Positions 10,701 to 21,330 of a DNA stretch of 64,000 nucleotides are shown here, one piece after another. The stretch comes from Glutinoglossum americanum. Its lineage: Eukaryota > Ascomycota > Geoglossomycetes > Geoglossales > Geoglossaceae. Under the pieces are notes generated by a model that was not told the origin of the DNA, did not search any database, and was given only the letters and a program-made list of their open reading frames with translations. Location of the stretch: contig JAGHQL010000006.1 of assembly GCA_020080175.1 (NCBI GenBank), positions 186,001-250,000 on the forward strand, written 5' to 3'. Numbering within the stretch: the first letter of the stretch is position 1; the number at the start of each line of letters is the position of its first letter. The position numbers and the translations under genes were made by a program.

Positions 10701-11501
10701 TTTCATAGTGGGGCTCGGTTGCACCTGTTGGCTGGATCTTGCCATCATTATATGCCTTCTCCGTGTGTTCGATGACGGCTGCGATCATTCCGGCGCTGGT
10801 TTTCACATGCCTCAGATCACAGAGCCTTTTGTTTGTATGGTCAGCGACTTTCCCAGCATGCGTCAAGGGACCCAAGCAGGGTCAGGGGGTTTGGTGGCGT
10901 ACCTTAGCTCCAGGTAATGGGAGCGCATAATGCACTTCCGAGAGTTCTTCCATGCAAGGCGCAGGCCGTGGAGAAGCTCTTCGGAATTCTGCGTCCAGGT
11001 GGCTGTTATTCCCGGGGTTTTCTTGCCGTTAATCCAGACGGTTCCTTGGACAGCGTCGGCGTCCAGCTTTTGGAGCACCTCTTCAAGCCGGTGGTTGTAC
11101 TGATCCTCGGTATAGACACCATCCTTCCACATCTCCCACAGAAATCCAGAAGCTTCAGCCTTGATTGTCTCAAGCGGACGGTTTTCTCCGTTACGTGGCT
11201 CATCTATATGGGTCGCACGCCCGGCTTGACAGAATTGGGGCGTGCATCCTGTGGAGGCCAGAACTTTGTTGTTTTGGAGAATGTTCGCGAACTCCTCTAT
11301 TGGCTTCGCAGCGATAGGGTCTTCTGGGCTATGCGAGATGCCACTCAGAAATGGACAGGCGGTCGAGGGCAAATTTGGGGCCGCTCCACTGTGGACACTA
11401 TTGAGGATGCCGTTAGACGTTGGCAGTTCTGAGGTCTTCTCATTGGTGACGCCTTTTATCGGCGGGCTGTAGTCGGCAGGCGGGTTGATCAGGATGGCCA
11501 T
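7742..11501 (-). CDS. Nitric oxide synthase, full length, seven exons
   Basis: Converts arginine to citrulline and NO. Exons: 11501-10903, 10825-10725, 10658-10582, 10506-10190, 10095-9921, 9850-9524, 9472-7742. This gives 1108 residues in frame, near iNOS length. The oxygenase domain has a zinc-type CxxxxC (Cys86, Cys91 in GCTPQFCQAGR), the heme-thiolate Cys190 in AWKNSRKCIMRSH, and the substrate loop GLKWYRFPA...PFVGWYMDAEIGVR with its conserved Glu. The reductase half starts near residue 560. It has an FMN site (YCSTGTTA, VSTTGTGDIPANG), an FAD motif (RPRSFSVAS), an NADPH site (ATGSGVAPLQSLLQYR) and YVCGSKAM near the end. The linker between halves is short, with a basic patch (RGGRKRG) but no clear calmodulin helix. 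The 51-bp intron 9473-9523 is a multiple of three and can be misread as coding. NOS-like genes are reported from some Pezizomycotina. The start ATG is followed by a disordered region as in animal NOS. Confidence 0.93.
10140..10183 (+). repeat. Imperfect trinucleotide run inside NOS intron
   Basis: A short run of CAG, GTA and related triplets lies within the 94-bp intron 10096-10189 of the NOS gene. Its pattern resembles the larger triplet array at 62465-62715 in the MULE element, but simple repeats of this kind also arise independently. Confidence 0.6.
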
Positions 11502-14447
11502 GATGGTCTCTAGCGTCGTTGGAAGTGGAATGTAGGATGCAGTGACTGCGAGGAAAGGAAGAGGGAACGAGGTGGTCTTTTATCGCCGGGGCTGTGCGGC
11601 CGAACGGGGTTGGCCCTAAGGCTTGGCAATAGTGCAAGTGTTAATACCACCCCACATGCCTACCCATCATTGCGGGGCAGCTTCCAGACTCCCTAGCTCG
11701 TAGCTGTACCATACCCGAAATCACCGCCACCATGTCACTCCCTGGTTGCTTTCGGGTGTGATAAGTTGGTGCATCTTGGGTACCTGGATTATCTTGGTGG
11801 CATTTGCAGCGGGACACTGCATGTGTGCTTCCACACCCCAATTCCAATGTAGATCTTATTGACGCCAGGCAGCAAGGCTTCGAAGGCGCCGGTGAGCGTT
11901 GCGCTCTCGTGACTCGCCATGCATGGTAGGCGTTTGACCGCAATCACGGGTGGCTTTGGGGCTTTGGGCCAGGATAAAGATTGTGAGAGTCTGTGCGTTG
12001 CCCCAGGAACTCGACGCCCCGGTCATTGCTCACGTGATGGCTATTGCTAAGCCGAATAGCGAGGAATAAGAATGTTTTTTTCCCGTCCCTGTAGATGAAA
12101 CAGGTTTCCCAATTCAGTTACACCCGATATGCCCGGCCGGTAAACAGTAGACTACGGGCCCGACAGCAAGGGCAATAGCAATGGCCAGAGCCGATTCTTA
12201 TTTTAGAGTCCCTTGGGATCGCCCTATCTGTGCGATCTGCCAACAATAACTGCCAGCAGCAAGGCTAAAAATTTGACACCTTATCTGACGTCCGCCTTTT
12301 CCCGAAGCGAGACTTGTTATCCTCACCTTGAAGTGCTACAACCGCTCGCTACGTAGTATCCCTATCTACTGAGCACCGTGTGTAAGGGCTAATATATTCT
12401 AACCACCGTGCGGGGCAAAGTGAGAGTTCTTCATCACCAGCCAAATCCCTCTCCACGAGGGAACCTCCAAAATTTGTATATTGCTGGTTTGGCACTCTTG
12501 GCCAGGCGTCACATTAATTGGACATCCGTCAGCTAGCAAAGACCACCCCTACATATTCCAGTTTGTCACCAATACGTGACAGCTAAAATGCCAATTTATG
12601 CTCACTCGAGCGGGCCAGCGGCGAAGATGGAAGCTAAGATACCCGGAGGGACCGCCCAGCGTTGCTCTTGGTCGTCTCAGAATTTCCTGACTTTCATGCT
12701 ACTGTCTCCCTGTATCACATAGCATGTTCGCGGGCGCCTGAGTCAAGATTATCAGATACACAACTTGTCTTTCATTTAGGATTTTCCGCGTGCCAAGAGC
12801 CACGGGGTTGTGGGCGAGGGAGTCCTCAAACCCCCCGGTGGTTTGGAAACGGAATTACCGTCCAGCAAGGCCACTGGCACGACCAATTTCCCACTATCTC
12901 TTCTTCCCCTACTAGCTCTTCTCCTCGTCGCCGTTGTCTCCACTAGTCCTCCGGATGATAGCAAAGCCCCTCCTACAACCTACCGTCGTCGAGGACACAA
13001 GCGCCCACTCCGCAGCTAGCAGGAGCGGTCCTTGGTGGAGGAGCGTTGTCGCGGTCGGCCACACAGTCGCCATCTAAGCTCTATGAACCGCAAAACAAAA
13101 CGCAGGCGTTGTCGAGCCCAAAGAACCACCGCAGACGTCTAGATCCATGAAGGAAGAAAGGGACGTGCGTGTGGACGTCGGTACGGAAGGCCGAGCGATT
13201 GTACGTATGCTCTATCTGCAGCCGGCGGCAGCATACTAGGCGGGAACACAATATCCGCCTCCATCCCTCGTCACAGCTACTACCGGTACTGGATAAACAA
13301 CCGCCCGGTCGTCCGGCGGTCTCAGCTGCTCCCTATCGTTATTCCATATTAAGTAAGTAGGGATAGGCATAGGATAAACTCGATAGCAGCATATCCACCT
13401 CGGTAGTTACGATCTCCACAGCCAGGTACACCTAATTAACTCTAGAACACCTTATCCCAAAATGGGAACCCTTAGCGAAACCGCCCTGCGACAGATTAAT
13501 TCGTTCAGCTCCACATGCGACCTCGCTCTCCTCCAGCGCACCTGCCGTTCCACCTGCTCCAGCCCATCTCCCCAGAATCTAAATCGGACACCACCGGAAA
13601 TTAATGAACGCATGGCAATCTCCCCCCGAGAAAGGGGAGCGAACCATCGGTTATTCGCCACAGGCTCTCCTCGCCTCTCGCTCGTCTGCCTCGCACGTGG
13701 CGTCGGAGGAACCAACCCGCCGAGTTGCTGACCGGACGCTGCAGGCGAAGGGCCGTTCTTGGCGCGTCGTGGGCGGACGACTGGACGATTGCCGAATCCC
13801 CCCGATGCGGTCGTACCCCATCCACTTCCAGCCCATTCGCTCCCTCAAAATGAAACAATCACCCTATCTATTTACGAGAGTCGGGGCACTCAGCTCGAAA
13901 ATCGTCGGGGAGCCAATCCCGCCGAGGAACGCACCTGAATTTTGCCCTTTTTCCGTTTTTTAATTTTCTTGGCAGGGCGCGCGAGGGGCCTCCTGCTCGC
14001 CGCGGAACGTTCTTTTCTTCGAAGACGCCTCTGGGCGTTTCTAGGCTCGTGGAGGATCCTGCCCCCCCCTGAGCTGAAGGCCGTTGCGCGAAAAGCGTGA
14101 GAGCGAGTCGTGTGGCGGTCCGCGTTCCTGAGTTATTGTCTAGATCGGTCTATGCCCGACTTGGCGCATTTGACGGCTGATGCCAAGGGATCGTGTGAAG
14201 CCAATCCCGTGAGGCTCTTTCGTTCGTTCCATTTCTAGGACCGTTGGGGTTAATTTCACGATCCGTCATGTGGGTTGCGATGGCCTGTCGGTTTGTCCAA
14301 GATGCGCAAACAGGATCCAGCTGCGAAGGTCTCCTGAGCGGAGGAGGCAGATTGCGCATGACGTGAGAATAACCAAATTTGGAAGAGATGACCCCTTTGG
14401 CCTTATTCTCAGGATATTTCCTGTGTCCTTCACTGGCCGAACTAGAA
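11502..14447. other. Long gene-free stretch
   Basis: About 2.9 kb upstream of NOS with only short ORFs on both strands that lack domains, splice continuity or signal peptides. The part around 13450-13960 is more GC-rich and carries overlapping ORFs on both strands, typical of chance ORFs. I see no tRNA and no terminal repeats. Confidence 0.4.
11577..11584 (-). promoter_or_regulatory. TATA-like box of NOS gene
   Basis: GATAAAAG on the minus strand, about 80 bp upstream of the NOS start codon, is the only TATA-like word in the proximal region. The assignment is by position only. Confidence 0.35.
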
Positions 14448-14455
14448 GATAAAAG
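14448..14455 (+). promoter_or_regulatory. TATA-like box of secreted protein gene
   Basis: GATAAAAG lies about 140 bp upstream of the start codon of the small secreted protein. It is followed by a C/T- and A-rich leader typical of fungal 5' untranslated regions. Confidence 0.4.
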
Positions 14456-14595
14456 GGCCCTGTGCGTTCTGCTCCTCCGTTTTCCTTCGCTCGCAGACTT
14501 TCTACCATAAAGCAATATCTTTCGTTACCGCCTTCACTCGTTTCTTAACACGCAAAACAACGCACTCGTTAGATTACGCAAATACCACTGTCACT

Positions 14596-15050
14596 ATGAA
14601 GTTCACCACAACCCTCCTTGCCCTCCTGCTTCCCCTCGCCATCACTGCCGCTCCCGCTGCTGATGGCGGCCACGACCACCACAAAGACTACCACATCAGC
14701 TGCAGGGTCTACGATGAAGACGCGCGCTACCGCACCTGCCCAAGGACGTCTTGCGATCTGAAGGGACAGTACCATAAGGGGCATTGGGAAGACTTTTACT
14801 GCTATTCTTGGGGTGACTATGTCCACGGGAATAAGTACGCTCCTGTCCTTGTTGTCGCTTATTTGGCTTTCACTGATGGTTTTGTGTTTTATAGTAAGTG
14901 GTACAGGAACTACGATGGATATTATAGCAACGCTTATTGGTGGGATGGCTGCTCTCACAATGGTACGCCTCCGTTTTGTCTCCTGAAATAAACACCGCCC
15001 ATCGCCCTTCTAACTGACGATATATAGGATGGCTCGAAGAATGCCATTAA
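14596..15050 (+). CDS. Small cysteine-rich secreted protein, SH3b-like
   Basis: Three exons: 14596-14834, 14895-14962 and 15028-15050, giving 109 residues. The introns (60 and 65 bp) have GTACGC donors, CTGA-type branch sites and TATAG acceptors. Without splicing the ORF runs on to a misleading end. Residues 1-19 are a clear signal peptide (KFTTTLLALLLPLAITAAPA, cleavage near APA). The mature part starts with a His/Asp run and has six cysteines. Its layout C.VYDED..YRTCPRTSCDLKG, then GHWEDFYC, GDYVHGN, KWYR..DGYY and GWLEEC resembles secreted SH3b-like domains of fungi and bacteria. Small size, secretion and cysteines make an effector or cell-wall-binding role possible; no function is shown. 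The fold assignment is from pattern only. Confidence 0.75.
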
Positions 15051-16168
15051 ACCGGCTTATAGTGAGGGAAGAATGTATCGGCAGCGTAGGGACTATTGTT
15101 GGGTTGGGGGAGGGTTGGGTTCATCGATATGGGGGAGATATGCGCTGAGGATTCTCTTTTAGGCGCGACTATTGTGCTATACTGTCAAACGTATAACCTT
15201 CAATGCATAGCTAGCCTATTTTAATCGCGAGCGTTCTGTAGTTGCGTGAGGTTGAACAATGTTGGTGTTACTATAAAATATTCTATTCGTCTAGACTAAC
15301 TATACCCCTGATCCCTGTGAGTGCTGCGCCAAAACATGAGAGATTGACTTTAGTGGGGACAACTATTTTGGGCGTCAAGATAATGTAAACACACCATATT
15401 CTGGCCATTCACACCCGATCTACCTAGACTCTTTCTCCCTCCTGTGGTTCTACTTTGGGTTTAACCTTCAACCTTCAACTTTGGTTCCTATGGCTAATAA
15501 AGTATATTTTTCTCCATCTCCGCCTTACCCTACTGGACGAACTAATCCTTGATTAGGCCAGGCAGCTATCATTAAACAAACAAGGACTCAATTCGGGAGA
15601 TGGGTGCCCTTCGGGTTTCGCTGCTTTGAGCTATTTAAAACCGGGGATGGTTTGAGCATGTATGCACCTGAATGGGTTCTTTCTCTCTCGCCAGGTTTAT
15701 CCATATTTACCTACTTGCTGCTTTTTACGTCCAGTTATCCCTTTCACTATCTAAATATCGATCCTAATCCCTGAACCTCAAGTCAGGTCGACAGCGCCGC
15801 CCTCGCTTCCACGACTCCTTCCATACCATAGAGCTTCTCTCCACAACTCTAGCCGAACCTTTAGCCGCCAGACACACCGGGAGCACCGTCCGCCAACCCG
15901 GGTCGACATCGTGAGTCACACTTTTGCCGCATGCCATAGTACACGGCTACCGGATTGCTCCTTCGTTAGACTGCTTGTTGGGGGTGCAAGGGCAATGTTC
16001 AGATAGCTGGGCTGTCCAGTCGTGTGTGACTGACCGAGTGGCGGAGAACATAAGGACATAAGAAGGGGGAGAGTAGCTGCATGGTTGACACACGAGGGTT
16101 ATGAATCGTCATCGTCATTAAACTAAGACTAAACAAAAGACTAGAACCAAGACTAGACCCTGACTATA
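15051..16168. other. Intergenic stretch
   Basis: No gene was recognised in about 1.1 kb. Near 16110-16190 there is a purine-rich degenerate run built on AAGACTA-like words. The rest has no visible repeat structure. Confidence 0.4.
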
Positions 16169-16774
16169 CTAAGATAAGATTAAGACAAAACCAAGGCCAG
16201 GCTTACTAGATGCTAGAATACCTATTACCAAAAACAAAGCGGATGCCCGTTGTTTGTGTGTTGAACACAAACAATTACCATTGGGAAATCTAGTGCGTGC
16301 GGTTCCTAGACTAGCCGTCCGCCGAACCCTTGCAACCGCCCCATCCCCCTCCTGGCTCTGGCGGAGAACCTTGTGTATTTCGTCCGGTGTGGCGGTAGAC
16401 TCTAAGTCCACAAGTACGGTTGCCAGCATCCCCCTGCCCTCTTCCCTGGGAGATGGGTGGTTGGTTGACACCGGTCTGTCTTTGTTTATGTGGACTTGCG
16501 GGTCGTGTTCACCGCTAGAGGTTGTCTGCAGTAGATATATGAGAGTCAGTAGACCTGGCTTAGCCATGTGGGTAGGGATGCTATAAAACGTAGTCATAGG
16601 CTACAGCAATGAGAACAAGGGGGGGGGGGTACTTTGGTTACTAACTTTTCGCATTTCAAGGCGCAGGGACTTGTTCATGTAGCTGGTTCCCTTTTCTGTG
16701 GGAAAGTATTTGGGCTTGTGGTCTGGGGTCTCATCAACAAAGTCGGAAACGGTATTATCGATACCGGTGGGCAT
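16169..16774 (-). CDS. Putative small two-exon hypothetical protein
   Basis: Proposed exons are 16774-16646 and 16525-16169, joined in phase 0 across a 120-bp intron with a GTTAGT donor, a CTGAC branch site and a TACTGCAG acceptor. The product is 161 residues. The first exon begins MPTGIDNTVSDFVDETPDHK and is acidic. The second has a Ser/Thr/Pro-rich part and then TVLVDLESTATPDEIHKVLR, which looks like a small folded helix-containing segment. The C-terminal 40 residues are less convincing and could be intronic or past the true end. The intron holds a run of ten G/C pairs. No family was recognised. Confidence 0.4.
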
Positions 16775-18754
16775 GGTGGGTAGCGATTAATTTATTGACT
16801 AACGCTGGGGTGAATTTGAAATTAGGGGGGGGTATTTCAATACAGTGGCTCGCCAGGCGCTGGCTATGCAGATAGGAGGTATACCTGAGCCCTAAACAAG
16901 GGGTTATTTCGGCGCATGGGGTTTAACAGAGTTTAACGGCACTGTCCGCTAATCAATTACTATTCACGGTGATTCCATTGGGCCATCTGTGATGCTATAT
17001 CGCTTGAGGCTCCGGTAGGCTTGGTTAAGTGCACCACCACTATCAACCGGGTTACTACCACGCACACTCAGGGACCCCCGTTGCTGCGATGAGTTCCCGG
17101 GCTATCCCAATACCTGGCAATCGTTGGGGACTCCATTTGGTTAGCCGAGCAAAGTATTCATTGGTTCGATTTGGTTCGTCCGGTCAGGTTTGGCCTGGCT
17201 CACTTTGGTTGGACTTGGTCCCGCTTGAATTAGTTTGGTCCGACTAGCCTTGGTCTAGTTTGCTTCGGTTTAACTTGCTTTGGTCCCACCCGGTTCAGCC
17301 TAACTCGCTCTGGTCCGGCTCGGTTTGGTTTGGTCTGACTGGCTTTGGTCCCTCTCGGCTTGGCCTGACAGGGTCTTGACTCGGTTTTGTTTGACTCTGG
17401 TTTGTTTTCCCTCCCGGCTAGCCGTCTGGACACCTGCCATCTGCCTTATAAAAAATGCTCCGCAGAACCCCGCCCTTACCATCACTATTCCTAGGTGATT
17501 CACCGGCTATGTATGCAAGGGCCCAATGCCCGCAGACTGCGCTTTAAGTTTGAGAGTTATTCTATTGGGTAGGACTATCAAGATATCAAGATGACTTTGT
17601 GTTGCGGAATGCTTAGACACCGCTTTGTGGCACCCCTGTTGGGCTTAGGGGGTGTCCCCTTAGTAGCTGAGCGGTGGCGCCACCTTAGCTACTATGGCGT
17701 GATCAATATCGGTGGGACTGATATGTTTTCGGGCCGGCTGAAAGAAGGCCGGGGCAGCCGCGGGCTGGCCAAAAGGGGCTGCAGAGCAGCCGAGCATTTA
17801 TGTAACTTCATGTCGCGTAGCTAGCATTAAGACAGCTGCGAGCAATTTAATTTATTTACCCCTATCCATCGTTTACATAATCTAGCTACCCTTTCCGCGT
17901 ATCGAGCACAGCCTCCAACACTTCAGAATTTGTCATTCCCTGTGAACATAGTCGCACCCCAACTCCCACAGCACGAGTAAGTAGCGGGTTTGCTATGTTT
18001 ACCAAAAAAATCATTGTCAAGTGCGAAACTCGCCTCCTAGTAATGATGTAGGTAATTACGCTATTGCCTGCATATGTCGTTATGTGACCGTTACCCCCTC
18101 CCGCCGGACCGCACAGCCTCCAATAAAACCCACTAACGACTCCCCCCTCCCTACGGATATGAGCTAACGAGAGGGGACCTACAGATCCCGCTAAAATCCC
18201 CCAGAGTATCCGCACCGACCCGCGCGTGCGATGCTTGCCCAATCCCCAATAATTTTACCTCGCTGGCGGCCCCACTGAACCCTTCGAATGCCTCTCGTCC
18301 CCCGGTTAGAATTAGTTACAGCTGCGATAGCGACCGATCCCGTATATTACCCGGGCGCACCCAGTTACTATTGACCCATAAAAATGCTAGCTAATCCATG
18401 TAGTAAGAATAACGTCGGCATAACTGCGGAATAGAGGTTGGAGGCCTCCAAGTACACCCTACATGGCTCGTTGTGGGCCTCCGTAGACCAGAAGCGGCAT
18501 ACTAACAATAGGGCGCCCCTTGCAACGACCTATCACCCGCCGAAAATCCATCCTGGCCACAAAGCAATCCCCTACTATCCTACACAGGGCTGATCCGGGT
18601 CCGCTACAGCGTTGTGAGCGGGTCGGTGGAAATCAGAACTCCAGCTCCGAGGTTTCGTCAATCGGTGCCGCTTCGTTGTTGAACAAGCATGATTAATGCT
18701 TGCATTCGAGACGTCGCCCGTATCGAGGACCGGGACTAACTAACGAGCAGGGAG
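16775..18754. other. Gene-free stretch with minisatellite
   Basis: No coding region was recognised. It contains the degenerate TTTGGTC minisatellite at about 17158-17410 and the left half of the interrupted repeat from 18694. Confidence 0.4.
17158..17410 (+). repeat. Degenerate minisatellite (TTTGGTC-type)
   Basis: About 250 bp made of imperfect copies of a 10- to 15-bp motif such as CGGTTTGGTC and TGGCTTTGGTCC, strongly strand-biased for G and T. Any protein read from it on the minus strand is low-complexity Pro/Lys/Arg sequence and not credible. Confidence 0.75.
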
Positions 18755-19275
18755 GGCTCCCGATACCGGCACACCCCATTTTGGTTCAACCACACCCCAT
18801 AAACGTCATAGTTATAACCAACTCTAGTCAAGCACACATCTATGCCTCACCTAGAAGGCCTATCAACGCAACCTGGAGCGCACTAAATTTTCAACCGCGG
18901 CTGCATGTGCCACCAAGCAAGATTCTATGCTGTTCCGGCCCAAATTTGCAATGGGCTTTATCTCAAGCACGCCTTTTTCGGGCTAGTGCTGGTATGGCCG
19001 GTTGTGGTGCTGCGATCAGCTTGATAGTTAATCTTTCAACTCAATCTTGGGCATTTCCTTAACTAGGCTTGCCTAACACATCGCTCATTGAGGGTGGCTG
19101 CCTTAGAGTTTAGGTGTGCATGACCCAAGCTTATCTAATTCTGGTTAGTAGGGGTATGGTCGAATCAAAATGGGGTGTGCCCGTACCAGGAGCCAGAAGG
19201 TAGTGCTGGTGTTAACACTAGCCGCATTAAAGCAATACCGTGCCGAAGCCCCAGTTTCCAACACCCGTTTGCTCA
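18694..19275 (+). repeat. Dispersed repeat, copy interrupted by a MITE
   Basis: Left part 18694-18754 and right part 19195-19275 align in order with 7497-7620. The 440 bp between them is an inverted-repeat element absent from the other copy, showing an insertion into an older repeat. Confidence 0.6.
18755..19194 (+). mobile_element. MITE-like DNA element, 440 bp, 38-bp terminal inverted repeats
   Basis: Ends are 18755-18792 and 19157-19194, matching at 33 of 38 positions with a shared GGCACACCCCATTTTG core. The flanking nonamers AGCAGGGAG and AGAAGGTAG agree at 7 of 9 positions, which fits a decayed 9-bp target duplication of the Mutator superfamily. There is no coding capacity. It sits inside a repeat whose uninterrupted relative is at 7497-7620. 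Confidence 0.7.
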
Positions 19276-19853
19276 GCTTCAACTCCTATATATATGCCGC
19301 ACTAAACCGGATCTGATCTGCGATCTATGGTTCCATCAAAACCACCTCCGGTCTGCTCCTCTCCACATCGGTTCCCATCTGACTGACCGCTAACATATTC
19401 TGTGATGATACTAAGGCAGCTACTACCTTAGCTCGTTCCTAAGCGGTTCGTCGATCAGGCCGTCCATATACTCTACATGCCGCGTTCTAATTCCTCGAAT
19501 AGCCAAGCATCGACCTAATCGCGGACACACTGGCTGGGGTAGGGATCAAGCACTTGATCTAAATTAGCCGGTGAAGATTGGCCGTCATCTAGAGTGATGT
19601 CGCCGCATTTTTTCTGTTTTACTCTATCTACTAATTTACCAAACCACTCTTAACGGCGCTACGTATCCGTGCGTGGAACTCCACCGTATTGGCAATACCC
19701 GCTCCCGCTCTGTTTGCAGTGATGCTGGCTAGACTAATGCAATTTAGAATACTGGATAACCCTTGGTAAATAAGTTTCCTTGCCCGTACCCTCTTTGGCT
19801 CAGCACCCTAACTCTCCCAGACCCTCCCCTGAATCACTTCCGGAGATTGGTAA
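19276..19853. other. Intergenic stretch
   Basis: No gene was recognised. Only short ORFs without domains are present between the repeat and the 3' end of the DUF6601-like gene. Confidence 0.4.
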
Positions 19854-20935
19854 TCATATCCCGCTATATAGAGGGTTGCCCCGGCGGAACTCCTCGCGCT
19901 GCTGTCTTAAATCCATCTCCTTCCGGTAGTTCTTCGATAGCCGCCATAGAAGGTATCCGCCTGATGTGAACCCAATCCCGAGGAGTGCTGCTCCACATGT
20001 CACCAAGCAAAACACACTGAACCCGAATGATGCGCGCCGAAAGTCTTCCGTTACATACTGTGGTGACAACGCAAGCACTACCTGCATGGATGTCAATACC
20101 ACAGTTAAATAGACAAATACAACGAGCAGCCACCCGAAGTAATCGTTTAACGCTGTCCTGTAGGTCTTGTCCCAGGGCAAGTAGCGCTTCAGCGTGAGAT
20201 GCCGCAGCCGATATACACTATTGATCCGTAAGCTTTGAAGTTCCCCATACCGCCACCGTCCCTCCAGCCCTAGTTCCGGCACATTTTCATACACGTCCCG
20301 CGCAAACCGACTCCACATCTCCCAGGTAATGTTGCACGTATTGGGGAGAAGTCCGAGCCCCTTCGCGATTCCTAAGTCCGCCTCACACTGGATCAACTTG
20401 GCGTAAGACAATAGGAAGCCGAGCGTAGCGCCGTAGGTTTGAGAGGGTAACCCGCTATCGCTGCTACTAATCCGCTTTTCGAAGAACGCGTGGTCGAGAA
20501 TGAAGAGTGGGAGTGGCTTGATATAGATGATAGATTTCCGCCACACCAAATGAAGTTGTGGATTATCCGTTATGAGGATTTCGCGCTGCATCGTTTTCTG
20601 CCTGTGTAAGGGGCGGATCGTGTACGGCCAGCCGGCGAACCAGAGCCAGTTAGCCATGTCATCGATGCGGGAGAAGTCAAGCTGTTGGGTGATGTAGTCG
20701 TCTTCGCTCAGGCCAGGAAGGATTAGCGGGTGGCCAGGGAATGTGCCCTGCGGTTCGCAATAAGGTATACGGTTGGCCAGCCGCTCTCTTAACTCGCAAG
20801 TGATAGTTTTGTTTAACTTACCGGATTCGCTTCGTAGCCAGAGGCCAACGCATTCTCTTTCGAGAAAGGCACGCGATTGGGCGCAACAGTGGGGGTCACG
20901 GGAGTCATCCCACGTACTGAGGTCGCTTCTGACAT
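19854..20935 (-). CDS. DUF6601-like membrane protein with N-terminal frame break
   Basis: The main ORF (20823-19854 region) encodes RERLANRIPYCEPQGTFPGH, DDYITQQLDFSRIDDMANWL and WFAGWPYTIRPLHRQKTMQR, which I associate with a widespread fungal family of unknown function (DUF6601). Two transmembrane helices lie near the C-terminus (DYFGWLLVVFVYLTVVLTSM and VFCLVTCGAALLGIGFTSGG), followed by a basic tail. An upstream start at 20935 gives MSEATSVRGMTPVTPTVAP... but is in a different frame from the body. The two can be joined only by a 29-bp gap with GTAAGT...GAG ends, too short for a normal intron, or by a one-base frame shift near 20815-20825. The gene may therefore be a recent pseudogene, carry a sequencing error, or start elsewhere. 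Its role is unknown; the family name is from memory of sequence patterns. Confidence 0.7.
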
Positions 20936-21275
20936 TTGCGGCAAAATCGGTAGAGGTGAGGTCAGCCTTGCGGCTGAGAGCAGGTTGCGATGCGGATGGA
21001 AAAACCGCTTAAGCGGAGTAACCTAGAGAACGGCATACGGTAAGCCGTCACGAGGCGAGCCTATCGACAATACTAAATAATCAATTGCCATTTTGCGGAA
21101 AGAATACTGAGACGCCCTATCATAGTAGTTTTATGCATCTGTGGTTAATTATGCTGCAGCCCGACACTTGTTACTCACGTGACGATATTTGACGAGGCTT
21201 CACATGAGGCTTAATATGGGGCTATGGGTGAGGCTTACATCTTTCTGTGCCTCATAGGTAGGCCGCATAGGAAGG
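20936..21275. other. Intergenic region
   Basis: Divergent spacer between the DUF6601-like gene and the 2EXR-like gene. No additional feature was seen apart from the TATA box listed next. Confidence 0.4.
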
Positions 21276-21281
21276 TATAAA
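21276..21281 (+). promoter_or_regulatory. TATA box of two-unit 2EXR-like gene
   Basis: TATAAA 50 bp upstream of the start codon at 21331, in the context GGTATAAACCCCACCC. The 2EXR-like gene at 47242 also has a TATAAA at a similar distance. Confidence 0.5.
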
Positions 21282-21330
21282 CCCCACCCTCGGAACTTTT
21301 AAACGCTATTACCCCCAGATTTTCGCAGAT

